A stretch of DNA of 64,000 nt. It comes from Cellvibrionaceae bacterium 1162T.S.0a.05. GTDB lineage: Bacteria; Pseudomonadota; Gammaproteobacteria; Pseudomonadales; Cellvibrionaceae. This document shows, one piece after another, positions 18,299 through 27,053 of this stretch. Below the pieces are notes generated by a model. The model saw nothing but the letters and a program-made list of their open reading frames with translations, was not told the DNA's origin and did not search any database. How positions within the stretch are numbered: position 1 is the stretch's first letter; every line of letters begins with the position of its first letter. The DNA is taken from NCBI GenBank assembly GCA_000964245.1, contig LANB01000001.1, forward strand, positions 3,661,501 through 3,725,500, written 5' to 3'. Made by a program: the position numbers and the translations under genes.

Positions 18299-19018
18299 AT
18301 GAATATGAGCATCTCACTACTCAGCCAGCTCCGGGAAATGATTCTTGCCGGTGAACTTAAAGCGGGCGAACGCATTACCGAAGTCAGCCTTGCAGAACGC
18401 CTTGGGGTGTCGCGAACGCCGATTCGCAGTGCACTGCCGATACTTGAAGCCGATGGCTATATCGAAACCGTGGGCAAACGGGGTTATGCCGTTAAAAAGT
18501 TTGATGTCGACGAAGCGATCAAGGCACTTGAACTGCGGGCAAACCTCGAGGGTTTTGCTGCAAAATGCCTCGCGCAAACCGGGGCAAACGAAAAAATATT
18601 GGCGGATTTGCAAGTGTGCCTTGATGAGGGTGATGAGATATTCAAAAAGCGTTATTTGACTTATGAAGATGAAGAACGTTATGGCGAGATGAATGCACGT
18701 TTTCACAATATCGTCGTACAAAATTGCGGCTCGCCGCCCTTGATTGATTTTATCGAGCGTTTAAACAACATGCCTTTTATCAATCCTTCGGTTCTGGTGT
18801 TCGACAAAGTGGGTTTGGATCAGGCATTTGAATTGTTATTTCGGGCGCACGGTCAGCATCATGCCTTAACCGACGCAATACGTGATCGTGATGCCGCGCG
18901 GGCAGAATCGATATTTCGCGAACACGGCAATGCACAAATGCAGAGTCTGTTTTCACGCTTACTGGAAAAACACCCGGAAGATGAAAGATTAAAGTTGGTG
19001 ACAACGCAGCCTGGATAA
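18299..19018 (+). CDS. GntR/FadR-family regulator, VanR-like
   Basis: A 239-residue GntR regulator. The N-terminal winged helix includes LAERLGVSRTPIRSALPILE. The C-terminal FCD helical domain contains His residues in NARFHNIVV and HGQHHALTDAI in positions typical of metal ligands. Its place between purU and the thiolase gene, next to the ligM operators, makes it the likely vanillate-responsive repressor, analogous to VanR. The start may be this ATG or the one two codons later. Ligand and sites are inferred. Confidence 0.83.
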   Translation: MNMSISLLSQLREMILAGELKAGERITEVSLAERLGVSRTPIRSALPILEADGYIETVGKRGYAVKKFDVDEAIKALELRANLEGFAAKCLAQTGANEKILADLQVCLDEGDEIFKKRYLTYEDEERYGEMNARFHNIVVQNCGSPPLIDFIERLNNMPFINPSVLVFDKVGLDQAFELLFRAHGQHHALTDAIRDRDAARAESIFREHGNAQMQSLFSRLLEKHPEDERLKLVTTQPG

Positions 19019-19152
19019 AACCAGGCGCTAAATAAATAACGTACGAGTAAACGGCGAAAAATAAAAAAGTAATACTAAAAGTAAAAGAAAAGTAAAAGTA
19101 AAAGTAAAAAACCATAAGAAATAAAAACCAATAACAATAATCAGAGACCAGA

Positions 19153-20337
19153 ATGAGTAAACAAGCCAGTGCCTACATCGCCGGTATCTATGAGCACCCT
19201 CTGCGACATGCAGGTGACAAAACCGTCGCAGAACTTCATCGTGATGTGGCGCTGGGAGCGCTCCAGGATGCGGGTTTGAGCATTGCTGATGTCGACGGGT
19301 ATTTTTGTGCAGGTGATATCCCCGGTTGGTCGGCGCCAGGCGTAGGTCCATTCTCCCTGGTGGAGTACCTTGGTTTAAATCTAAAGCATCTCGATAGCAG
19401 TGAATCCTGGGGGTCAGCCTATATCAATCATGTTGGTCACGCGGTTGACGCAATAAAGAGTGGAAAATGCAGCGTGGCGTTGGTCACCCTTGCGGGACGT
19501 CCACGGGCAGATCGCACACGCCCGGACAGCTTGCACAAGCAAAAATATGATACGCCGGAAACTGAATTTGAAGCGCCCTACAAACCCTTAGTAACAAATG
19601 TTTACGGCATGGTTGCAAAGCGTCATATGTATGAACACGGCACGACGTCGGAGCAACTTGCCTGGATCAAGGTTGCAGCGTCGCAACATGCACAACATAA
19701 CCCACACGCGATGTTAAAAGATGTCGTTACGGTCGAGGAGGTATTGGCATCACCGTTGATCGCAGACCCCTTGCATCGTTTGGACTGTTGTGTGGTGTCG
19801 GACGGTGGCGGTGCGCTGATCATTGTCCATCCGGATATCGCGCGCGAGCTGGGTAAACCCTTGGTCGGCGCTATAGGCAGTGGTTTTTATTTGCGGCAAT
19901 TGAACGGCGGTCATTTTGATATTTTACGTTCCGGTGCGATTCAATCAGGCAAAACTGCTTTTGAGGAGGCTGGCGTTAAGCCGGACGATATTCAATATGC
20001 ATCTCTTTACGACAGTTTTACGATTACCGTTTTGGTCCAACTTGAAAACCTTGGTTTTTGTGAGCATGGCAAAGGCGGCACTTTTGTGCAGGACGGGGGT
20101 TTGATTTCGGGTGTCGGTAAATTACCGGTCAATACTGATGGTGGGGGTTTGTGTAATAACCATCCTGCAAATCGCGGTGGCATGACAAAAATTATTGAAG
20201 CTGTTAGACAACTGCGTGGCGAAGCACACCCCGCTGTACAAGTCCCCGGTTGTAAACTTGCATTGGCGCATGGGACGGGAGGCCAACTGGGTGGGCGTCA
20301 CGGAAGTGCGACAGTCATTCTCGAAAGGCAAGGCTAA
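19153..20337 (+). CDS. Thiolase-like protein (SCP2/Ltp2 type) lacking the usual active Cys
   Basis: A 394-residue thiolase-superfamily protein of the lipid-transfer (SCPx/Ltp2) branch. The segment where a thiolase would carry its nucleophilic Cys reads LDSSESWGSAYINHV, with Ser instead. The C-terminal ALAHGTGGQLGGRHGSAT region is conserved-looking. The next gene, 13 bp on, is a DUF35 protein. This pairing matches the Ltp2/ChsH2-type retro-aldolases of steroid side-chain breakdown, in which the thiolase fold lacks thiolysis chemistry. I therefore favour a retro-aldol cleavage of a CoA-linked aromatic side chain over a true thiolase. That role is inference. Confidence 0.75.
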   Translation: MSKQASAYIAGIYEHPLRHAGDKTVAELHRDVALGALQDAGLSIADVDGYFCAGDIPGWSAPGVGPFSLVEYLGLNLKHLDSSESWGSAYINHVGHAVDAIKSGKCSVALVTLAGRPRADRTRPDSLHKQKYDTPETEFEAPYKPLVTNVYGMVAKRHMYEHGTTSEQLAWIKVAASQHAQHNPHAMLKDVVTVEEVLASPLIADPLHRLDCCVVSDGGGALIIVHPDIARELGKPLVGAIGSGFYLRQLNGGHFDILRSGAIQSGKTAFEEAGVKPDDIQYASLYDSFTITVLVQLENLGFCEHGKGGTFVQDGGLISGVGKLPVNTDGGGLCNNHPANRGGMTKIIEAVRQLRGEAHPAVQVPGCKLALAHGTGGQLGGRHGSATVILERQG

Positions 20338-20350
20338 CAGGAATTGACGG

Positions 20351-20743
20351 ATGACTGAGAAAAATAAAGACGACAACAATTCACACTCTGCTGCAGAAAT
20401 TTTCTGGCAAGCAGCAAATGAAGGTCGCTTACTGCTGCCTCGTTGTAAGGAAAGTGGAAAATGCTTTTTTTATCCGCGCGAATACAGCCCGTTTACCGGC
20501 GGCGATATTGAGTGGCTGAGTGCGTCTGGCAAGGGTGAGGTGTATTCCTGTAGTGTGAATTTTCGCGCTGATCCTCTGTATTGCATCGCTTATATCCGCT
20601 TACAGGAAGGCCCCGTCATCATGAGTAATATTCTGGCGGAAAACCCGGAAGCACTTAAAACTATTGGGCCGGGCGATAAAGTTGAAGTTGTATTTAAAGA
20701 AAATGAAGAAGGGCAAGCGATTCCTTATTTTGTACCTGCTTAA
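20351..20743 (+). CDS. DUF35 OB-fold acyl-CoA-binding partner with degenerate zinc ribbon
   Basis: A 130-residue Zn-ribbon/OB-fold (DUF35) protein. Typical members carry four Cys in two CxxC pairs near the N-terminus. Here only Cys residues in PRCKESGKCFFYPRE remain and the second pair is missing (REYSPFTGGD), so zinc binding is doubtful. The OB-fold part (GKGEVYSCSVN onward) is intact. DUF35 proteins form complexes with thiolase-like subunits and supply part of the acyl-CoA site, consistent with the gene just upstream. Likely a two-subunit enzyme with it. Confidence 0.78.
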   Translation: MTEKNKDDNNSHSAAEIFWQAANEGRLLLPRCKESGKCFFYPREYSPFTGGDIEWLSASGKGEVYSCSVNFRADPLYCIAYIRLQEGPVIMSNILAENPEALKTIGPGDKVEVVFKENEEGQAIPYFVPA

Positions 20744-20805
20744 ATAGTTTTTACGCCTGCAACATTAACCATAAAAATAATAATAAACACAATAGGATGT
20801 TAACG

Positions 20806-22107
20806 ATGCAAAATAATCCTCTCGCTACACTCAACGCGTCGCCAATGAGCCGCTTTCAAATTCTCGCAGTGGCTATTTGTATTTTATTAAACGCGCTCGA
20901 CGGCTTTGATGTGCTGGCAATCAGTTTTGCTTCGCCAGGTATTGCCGAAGATTGGGGCATCAGTCGCGCCAAGCTCGGTATTATTTTATCGATGGAACTG
21001 ATTGGAATGGCTGTGGGTTCGATTTATCTCGGTGGTATCGCAGACCGCTTTGGGCGCAGGCCAACAATCATTGGCTGCCTGATTGCCATGACGGCAGGCA
21101 TGTTTCTCGCTGGCATCGCGCAAGGTATGTATTTTCTTTTGGTCGTACGTTTTCTAACAGGCTTGGGTATTGGTGGCATGCTCGCATCCATTAATGCCAT
21201 GGTTGCCGAATATGCCAATGCGAAATTTAAAAATTTCTGTGTAATGTTAATGGCAGCGGGTTATCCCGTTGGGGTCATAATCGGCGGCTCAATTGTCTCA
21301 ATGCTTCTTGTCTATTTTGATTGGCGTTCGGTATTTATTTTTGGCGGCGTGATCACCGGTTTGGCTTTGGTGATTGTGTATTTCCTGTTGCCTGAATCAA
21401 TTGCCTATTTGGTAGAGAAACGACCGCAAGGTGCACTCAAAAAGATCAACGCGTCCCTGCGACGTATGAACCATAAAGAAATTTCCCATTTACCCGAGTT
21501 GGAGAAAAAGGTTGCCACCACAGGTATCCGCCGAGTCCTGCAGCCTGATTTGCTTCGGGTTACGATTATGCTCACTGTGTGTTATTTCTTTTACATCATG
21601 GCCTTCTATTTCTTTATCAAGTGGATTCCAAAATTGGTTGTCGATATGAGCTATGCCGCGTCGACAGCGGGAGGTGTTTTGGTGTGGGCGAATGTTGGCG
21701 GTGCGCTGGGCGCAGTAGTCATTGGTTTAATGACTGCGAAATTTAAACTGAAGAACCTGATTATTGCTGTAATGATTTTTGCTGGATTGATGCTCTGCGT
21801 ATTTGGCGCCGGACAGAGCGATTTATTTTGGCTCAGTCTGGTTGCGGCCTGCACGGGCTTTTTCATTAATGCGGGTATTGTGGGTTTGTATGCCTTATTT
21901 ACCGATTACTTCCCGCCTGCCGTACGTGCAAGTGGCACCGGCTTTGTTATCGGAGTGGGGCGTGGTGGTGCGGCCTTTGGGCCGATCGTCGCCGGCTTCT
22001 TGTTCACGGCGGGCTTTAACCTGCTACAGGTCGCGATTGTGATGGCAATTAGTACCTTTTTGGCGGCAATTACACTTTTCCTGACGCGTAACAGTCAAAG
22101 CGGTTAG
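20806..22107 (+). CDS. MFS transporter, aromatic acid:H+ symporter type
   Basis: About 433 residues with 12 predicted membrane spans. The first span carries LLNALDGFDVLAISF, where the DGxD motif is the hallmark of the aromatic acid/H+ symporter family (PcaK, VanK). The loop signature GGIADRFGRRPTI is present between spans 2 and 3. An AGGA site 8 bp before the ATG at 20806 favours this start over the in-frame ATG three codons earlier. It follows the thiolase/DUF35 pair and most likely imports vanillate, protocatechuate or a related acid. Substrate not readable. Confidence 0.87.
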   Translation: MQNNPLATLNASPMSRFQILAVAICILLNALDGFDVLAISFASPGIAEDWGISRAKLGIILSMELIGMAVGSIYLGGIADRFGRRPTIIGCLIAMTAGMFLAGIAQGMYFLLVVRFLTGLGIGGMLASINAMVAEYANAKFKNFCVMLMAAGYPVGVIIGGSIVSMLLVYFDWRSVFIFGGVITGLALVIVYFLLPESIAYLVEKRPQGALKKINASLRRMNHKEISHLPELEKKVATTGIRRVLQPDLLRVTIMLTVCYFFYIMAFYFFIKWIPKLVVDMSYAASTAGGVLVWANVGGALGAVVIGLMTAKFKLKNLIIAVMIFAGLMLCVFGAGQSDLFWLSLVAACTGFFINAGIVGLYALFTDYFPPAVRASGTGFVIGVGRGGAAFGPIVAGFLFTAGFNLLQVAIVMAISTFLAAITLFLTRNSQSG

Positions 22108-22131
22108 CCAGGCCTATCTTAAGGAAATCAT

Positions 22132-22196
22132 TGCGCACAAAAACGGCATTTTAGTAGAATCTGGAGATTCCAAACCTGAAAGGCTTTTTGTGCGCA
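22132..22196. promoter_or_regulatory. Long inverted repeat covering the mscS start codon
   Basis: A perfect 12-bp inverted repeat: TGCGCACAAAAA at 22132-22143 and its complement at 22185-22196, 41 bp apart. Between them sits a smaller hairpin, GAATCT-GG-AGATTC (22157-22170). The right arm contains the GTG proposed as the start of the MscS gene. In RNA the stem would hide that start and lies just after the MFS gene, so it could end upstream transcription or restrict mscS translation. Sequence is certain, role inferred. Confidence 0.5.
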
Positions 22197-23209
22197 CATT
22201 CCCTGGAAGATCACTTATTCCCGCCATCCTGTTTTCAGGTCCTCATTGGGTGTTGGCTCAAGCTGAAAAGGCGACGGAGGCCGTAACAGAAAAAGCTGCA
22301 CCTGCAAATGAGCTGGGTGAGTGGCTGGAAAAGGCGCTCAATATCTTCAATTCGGTCTGGAATTTTGAAATATCTGCGGTTGAGGGCAGTGCCATAACCG
22401 TAAGCTCAGTGATACAAGCCTTAACCCTGGTAGTATTGGGTTTCTTCCTGTCTCGCTATCTCGCTAACCTGATTTCCCGAACGCTCGGCAAGCGCTTGAA
22501 GTGTGATGAGGGCGCGATCGTAGCTATACGTACCATTGCATTTTATATCCTGCTTTGTACCTTCACCTTACTCGGCTTGCGGGCAGTCAGTTTTCCTCTT
22601 GCGGTGTTCACGGTAATTGGTGGTGCCTTGGCGATCGGTATCGGATTCGGTAGCCAAAATGTCATGAACAATTTTATCAGTGGCTTGATTCTCTTGATCG
22701 AGCGACCGATTCGCCCAAAAGATGTCGTGGAAATTGAAGGGAGCCACGGTGTCGTTGAGAAAATAGGGGCGCGCAGTACGCAGTTGCGCTCGACCGATGG
22801 GCGGCATATTGTGGTACCGAACAGTTTCTTCCTGCAAAATAATTTAATCAACTGGACCTTGTCAGATGACCTAATGAGAACAAAGGTGTCTGTTGGCGTC
22901 GCTTATGGCTCAGACACCGCTTTGGTAGAAAAATGTATTTTGCAATGTATCAAGGATGAGAAGGGAATGTTGGAAGACCCGGCTCCGCAAATTATTTTCG
23001 AATTTTTTGGCGATAACAGTTTGGTTTTTGATATTTATTTCTGGTTGTATGCCCGAAGCCCAATGTCGATGCGACAAGTCTCCAGCCGATTCCGGTTTGC
23101 ACTCGACCGCGCGTTCCGTGAAAATAATATTGTTATCTCCTTTCCCCAGCGAGATGTTCATCTGGATTTTACCGGGCCATTAGACGTTAACATTACCAAT
23201 AAGAAATAA
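22190..23209 (+). CDS. Small mechanosensitive channel (MscS family)
   Basis: A 339-residue MscS-type channel of the inner membrane that opens on osmotic downshock. A signal-like N-terminus (LIPAILFSGPHWVLAQA) precedes a short periplasmic part. Then come three membrane helices, the third being the Gly/Ala-rich pore helix FTVIGGALAIGIGFGSQNVMNN, followed by the beta domain (PIRPKDVVEIEGSHGVVEKI). The best start is GTG at 22190, inside an inverted repeat; I see no better in-frame ATG before the signal sequence. It has no obvious link with aromatic catabolism. Confidence 0.9.
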   Translation: MRTFPGRSLIPAILFSGPHWVLAQAEKATEAVTEKAAPANELGEWLEKALNIFNSVWNFEISAVEGSAITVSSVIQALTLVVLGFFLSRYLANLISRTLGKRLKCDEGAIVAIRTIAFYILLCTFTLLGLRAVSFPLAVFTVIGGALAIGIGFGSQNVMNNFISGLILLIERPIRPKDVVEIEGSHGVVEKIGARSTQLRSTDGRHIVVPNSFFLQNNLINWTLSDDLMRTKVSVGVAYGSDTALVEKCILQCIKDEKGMLEDPAPQIIFEFFGDNSLVFDIYFWLYARSPMSMRQVSSRFRFALDRAFRENNIVISFPQRDVHLDFTGPLDVNITNKK

Positions 23210-23269
23210 ATCCAGGCGCTTTTGGTAAATGTTCTGCGAAGTAAATTGTAAAGCCGTATGTGTTAAATC

Positions 23270-24181
23270 TTATTCCCTGCTTTGTGTCTTTAAATTTTCG
23301 CGATAGCTTTTGGGTGAAACGCCTTCGATTGATTTAAAAAAACGCGAAAAATATGCGGGATCTTTAAAACCCAAGTCATAGGCAATACGCTCAAGCGTTT
23401 CTACGGTGTATATTAAATTTCTTTTTGCTTCTATCATGAGTCTATCCTGAATCATCGCTTTGGCATTACACATGAAAGCTTGATGGCAAACTCGATTCAG
23501 GGTGGAGACGGAGACATTTAGCGCTTGTGCATATTCCTGTATTTTCCAATGCTCCCTGTAACGCGTTTCAAGGAGGCCACGAAAACGATTCGAAAGTTGA
23601 ATGACGTTGCCGTGGTTCTCTTCGATATTCTGGCTTTGCCGAAATTGCCGACGCAAGGTTAGCAGGATGACTTTAAGAAGCGAATACAGGATAGTGTGTT
23701 GGTCGATATCCGGGTCGCCAAGTTCCGCGTACATCAAACGTAAATAACTCTGCAATTGGCGCTTGCGCCAGTCGGCACTGCGTAAGTCGATCGCCAGAGC
23801 CAAAGAGGCCATTTCTTCAATCACTCCCTGGCTTTTATCTTTGAAGCCCGAACTCAATAAATGTGAAGCAACGCTTAGTACCATGCCCTTTGTGTGTGGT
23901 TTGAAATGAAACCCATGAACAACCCCTGCGGGAATGGTGATGGCCCAGGCACCCTCAAGCTCATAAGTGGCGTCGTCCAATTTCATTTGAACCGCACCGT
24001 CGTAGATATGTAACACCTGAAAAAGATGTGTATGGCGATGAGGTTTTATCACCCAGTTATGTTCAGAGCTTCGAGCAGAGATTTCTTCAATGTGAACGAA
24101 TTCCGGATCAAGCGTCCGAACACGCTCGCCATAAAGTGAAAATTGCGGAATGGCGGCGATTTGAGCATTAGGATTAGACAT
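23270..24181 (-). CDS. AraC-family regulator with N-terminal cupin
   Basis: A 303-residue regulator. The N-terminal sensor is cupin-like (IKPHRHTHLFQVLHIYDG, then a second strand set), and the C-terminal part has two AraC helix-turn-helix units (YAQALNVSVSTLNRVCHQAF and LERIAYDLGFKDPAYFSRFF). AraC proteins of this design (HpaA, and the AraC-type PobR/PobC) respond to hydroxylated aromatic acids. It diverges from the TonB receptor gene, with pobA further on, so it probably activates the receptor-MFS-pobA genes with 4-hydroxybenzoate or a relative. Effector inferred. Confidence 0.85.
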   Translation of the reverse strand: MSNPNAQIAAIPQFSLYGERVRTLDPEFVHIEEISARSSEHNWVIKPHRHTHLFQVLHIYDGAVQMKLDDATYELEGAWAITIPAGVVHGFHFKPHTKGMVLSVASHLLSSGFKDKSQGVIEEMASLALAIDLRSADWRKRQLQSYLRLMYAELGDPDIDQHTILYSLLKVILLTLRRQFRQSQNIEENHGNVIQLSNRFRGLLETRYREHWKIQEYAQALNVSVSTLNRVCHQAFMCNAKAMIQDRLMIEAKRNLIYTVETLERIAYDLGFKDPAYFSRFFKSIEGVSPKSYRENLKTQSRE

Positions 24182-24535
24182 AAGCGTGACTTTTACTCAT
24201 AACCAAATCAACTGTTTTGCTTAAAAAGTACAAGTTAATGCCGGAAAAATGAATTCAGATTCAGTCTTTCAGACATCAGGATAAGCACTCATTGTTCAAC
24301 GCTAAGCACGCCAATAAAAATAATTGGGCGTGATCGCGAAAAACTTTACTGCAAATACGCAGTAAAAACCAATGATTCTGCAAATAATTGGGGACAACAA
24401 CAATAAAAATCAGAACTTTCAATGCCAGGTTGTGTGCCGTGGGTTTCTTTTGGCTAGTCGCGCTTGAAGGCTTTCTTTACTTTAATTTGACGTTTTTCTA
24501 CAAGTTCGCCTTTGTGCGACCAAGTGAGGACCACA
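24182..24535. promoter_or_regulatory. Divergent araC / TonB-receptor intergenic region with inverted repeat
   Basis: About 350 bp with no credible gene. It contains a perfect hairpin TTTACTGC-aaatac-GCAGTAAA (24345-24366) and a direct repeat CTGCAAATA (24349-24357 and 24378-24386) whose first copy overlaps the hairpin. Direct half-sites spaced like this are what an AraC protein would bind. The receptor gene has a GTGAGGA ribosome site at its start. The AraC role is inferred. Confidence 0.45.
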
Positions 24536-26890
24536 ATGAAAAAAGTGTTTAATTCCGCTAAAGGGCTCACCGTAGGCGCCATGGGTTTGTCATTACTGCC
24601 CTGTGTTGCCATCTCCCAACAAAATGATGGTTTTATTCTGGAAGAGGTCACAGTCACGGCCCGAAAAATCGAGGAAAACCTGCAGGAAATTCCTATTTCG
24701 ATTACCAGTGTGAGTGGAGAATCGTTGGAAGATCGACAAATTTTCAGCTCTGACAAATTGAGCCAGGTCACACCTAACTTACAATTTACAAACAATGCGC
24801 CACTTGCCGGTAACAACGCTTCATCACAAATATTTATTCGAGGTATTGGTCAGACTGACCCGACAGCGACAGTTGATCCTGGTGTGGGTATTTATATTGA
24901 TGATGTGTATATGGGGCAAAGTGTTGGCGGCACTATGGCATTTCGCGATATTGCGCAAGTTCAGATATTACGCGGCCCGCAGGGAACGCTTTTTGGGCGC
25001 AACACCATCGGTGGTGCAATAGTATTAACGACAGAGGAACCCGGTGAAGAATTTGGTGGCAAAATTCGAATTGGAGCAGGGGAAGATAACCTGTTGGACG
25101 GTTTTGTTGCATTAAATACACCGTTTTCAGACAGTGTAAAAGGGCGTTTTACTTTTGGTACAAAAAAGCAGGATGGCTATGTTACGCGCGTACAGACAGG
25201 TGAAGACCTGGGCGATAGCAATTCCTTCACAACAACGGGAAAAATTTTCTTCACGCCAAACGATGACCTGACTTTTAAATTTCTGTATGACTACACAGAA
25301 GCAGATGAAAACGGCAATCCATTGGTGTTCGCTGCAAGTACCGAAACGGCAACGTTTCAGCGCGTCGCAAGCGCTGATGCCGGCTGTCCGGGAATGGAAG
25401 GCGGCTGGAATTCAGTACCTGCAGTGCCGATGATTGATGACGACCGCTGCGCAAATGATTTTCAGTTTGACGGTGAATTCAGTAATAACGGGACTTACCC
25501 ACTGACAAGTGAGCTTGAAAATTTTGGTGCGTCTTTCCAGGTTCACTATGACATCAATCAAAGCTGGAGCTTCAAATCGATCAGTGCAATTCGCAGTCTG
25601 GATTGGGTGGGAATTCGCGATGCTGATAACACGCCACTCACAATTTTACACACAGCTTATGACAGCCAAGGCGATCAAACGAACCAGGAATTTCAACTCT
25701 TGTTTCAAGAGGGCAGTGTAAACGGCGTCATTGGCCTGTATTACTTTGAGGAAGAAGTAGATGATATCGTTGCGGTTGAGTTGAATACGCCTGCTCCTGG
25801 CCCCCAGGGTGACAGTGACAACAATGAAACCCGCAACGACAATACTGCGATATTTTCCCAGTGGACTTTCAGCCTTTCAGAGGCATTATCATTGACTGTG
25901 GGTGGCCGGTACACTGAAGAAAGTAAAGCGCATCGCCCGGATCAATACAATCTCGCATCACCCGATATAAAATATTTACCTGTTGAATGGTATGAGCGTT
26001 CTTTTGATGCGTTTACCAGTAACCTCGCGATAAACTGGAATGTCAGCGACAGTGCAATGCTGTACGCGAGTTATTCTGAAGGTTTCAAGGGCGGTGGCTG
26101 GAATAGTCATTTTAATACCTGTCAGGTACCGGAAGCTGTTGAGCCTTGTTTTGAAAGTCTTCCTCCCGCGACGGCAACCCCTGATAGAGCCAACTCACTT
26201 GCAGCACAAGCCATATTTCCACAGGTACACAGTTTTGATCAAGAAGAAGCTGCAACCTGGGAAGTGGGAATTAAATCGGACCTCGCAGATGACACCCTGC
26301 GTTTCAATGCAGCAATCTTCACGACGGATTACACCGATCTGCAATTTACCTATCGAGCAGGCGTTGCACCCTATCTTGCAAACGCTGGTGAAGCGAGTAT
26401 TACGGGCTTTGAAATCGAAACCACCTGGATTCCCGCAAGCCATTGGTTGATAGAAAGTGGAATTGGATACCTCGATACCTCGATTGATAGCCTTGAGGAT
26501 ATTGCGGGCATCGCCACCGGGGTTGAGGTGGGCAATGTATTGCCTTATGCGCCGGAACTGCAGGCAAATTTAGGCCTTGCTTATATTACGACGTTCAGCA
26601 GTGGTGCACGTCTTACACCCAGGTTGGACTGGTCATACACCAGCGAAACATTTTTTGACGCTAACAACACCGTTGAAATCGCTCAAAATGATGCGGTCAG
26701 TGTTCTAAATGTATCGCTCTCTTACTATTCCGCAGACGATACATGGAAAGTGGTTGCAGGCATCAACAATGCAAGCGATGAAATTTATCCTATTGCCGGT
26801 AATTCATCCCTTGGAACCGGCAGTGGCTATGCTGAAATTGCCTACGCACGGCCACGTGAAGCCTTCATTTCGTTGATAAAAGATTTTTAG
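24536..26890 (+). CDS. TonB-dependent outer-membrane receptor
   Basis: A 784-residue TonB-dependent receptor. After a signal peptide comes a TonB-box-like EEVTVTARK, the plug domain (VQILRGPQGTLFGRNTIGG) and a beta-barrel ending in the C-terminal Phe (FISLIKDF). The ATG after GTGAGGA was chosen; a TTG frame opens 24 bp earlier. It lies between an AraC gene and an MFS-pobA pair, not with iron genes. By analogy with outer-membrane uptake of lignin-derived aromatics in Sphingobium (DdvT), it may import aromatic oligomers or esters. Ligand is inferred; a siderophore is possible. Confidence 0.9.
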   Translation: MKKVFNSAKGLTVGAMGLSLLPCVAISQQNDGFILEEVTVTARKIEENLQEIPISITSVSGESLEDRQIFSSDKLSQVTPNLQFTNNAPLAGNNASSQIFIRGIGQTDPTATVDPGVGIYIDDVYMGQSVGGTMAFRDIAQVQILRGPQGTLFGRNTIGGAIVLTTEEPGEEFGGKIRIGAGEDNLLDGFVALNTPFSDSVKGRFTFGTKKQDGYVTRVQTGEDLGDSNSFTTTGKIFFTPNDDLTFKFLYDYTEADENGNPLVFAASTETATFQRVASADAGCPGMEGGWNSVPAVPMIDDDRCANDFQFDGEFSNNGTYPLTSELENFGASFQVHYDINQSWSFKSISAIRSLDWVGIRDADNTPLTILHTAYDSQGDQTNQEFQLLFQEGSVNGVIGLYYFEEEVDDIVAVELNTPAPGPQGDSDNNETRNDNTAIFSQWTFSLSEALSLTVGGRYTEESKAHRPDQYNLASPDIKYLPVEWYERSFDAFTSNLAINWNVSDSAMLYASYSEGFKGGGWNSHFNTCQVPEAVEPCFESLPPATATPDRANSLAAQAIFPQVHSFDQEEAATWEVGIKSDLADDTLRFNAAIFTTDYTDLQFTYRAGVAPYLANAGEASITGFEIETTWIPASHWLIESGIGYLDTSIDSLEDIAGIATGVEVGNVLPYAPELQANLGLAYITTFSSGARLTPRLDWSYTSETFFDANNTVEIAQNDAVSVLNVSLSYYSADDTWKVVAGINNASDEIYPIAGNSSLGTGSGYAEIAYARPREAFISLIKDF

Positions 26891-27053
26891 GAGCCTGGCA
26901 ACGAGTTGTATTTACAGGGCTTCTCTCGGGTATCTGAGAATCATTTTGCTTTAACTGTAGCCTTGGTTCATTCCCCTTGTGAACAACAAGTTTTCATATC
27001 GCGACTCCATATCAGGCTTTATGAAAACTTGTTTTTTTAATCCAGGATGTCGC

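Noticed and set aside
19060-19112. Repeated AAAGTAAAA units before the thiolase gene
   Set aside because: Low-complexity A-rich sequence without fixed unit length or symmetry; not scored as a repeat element.
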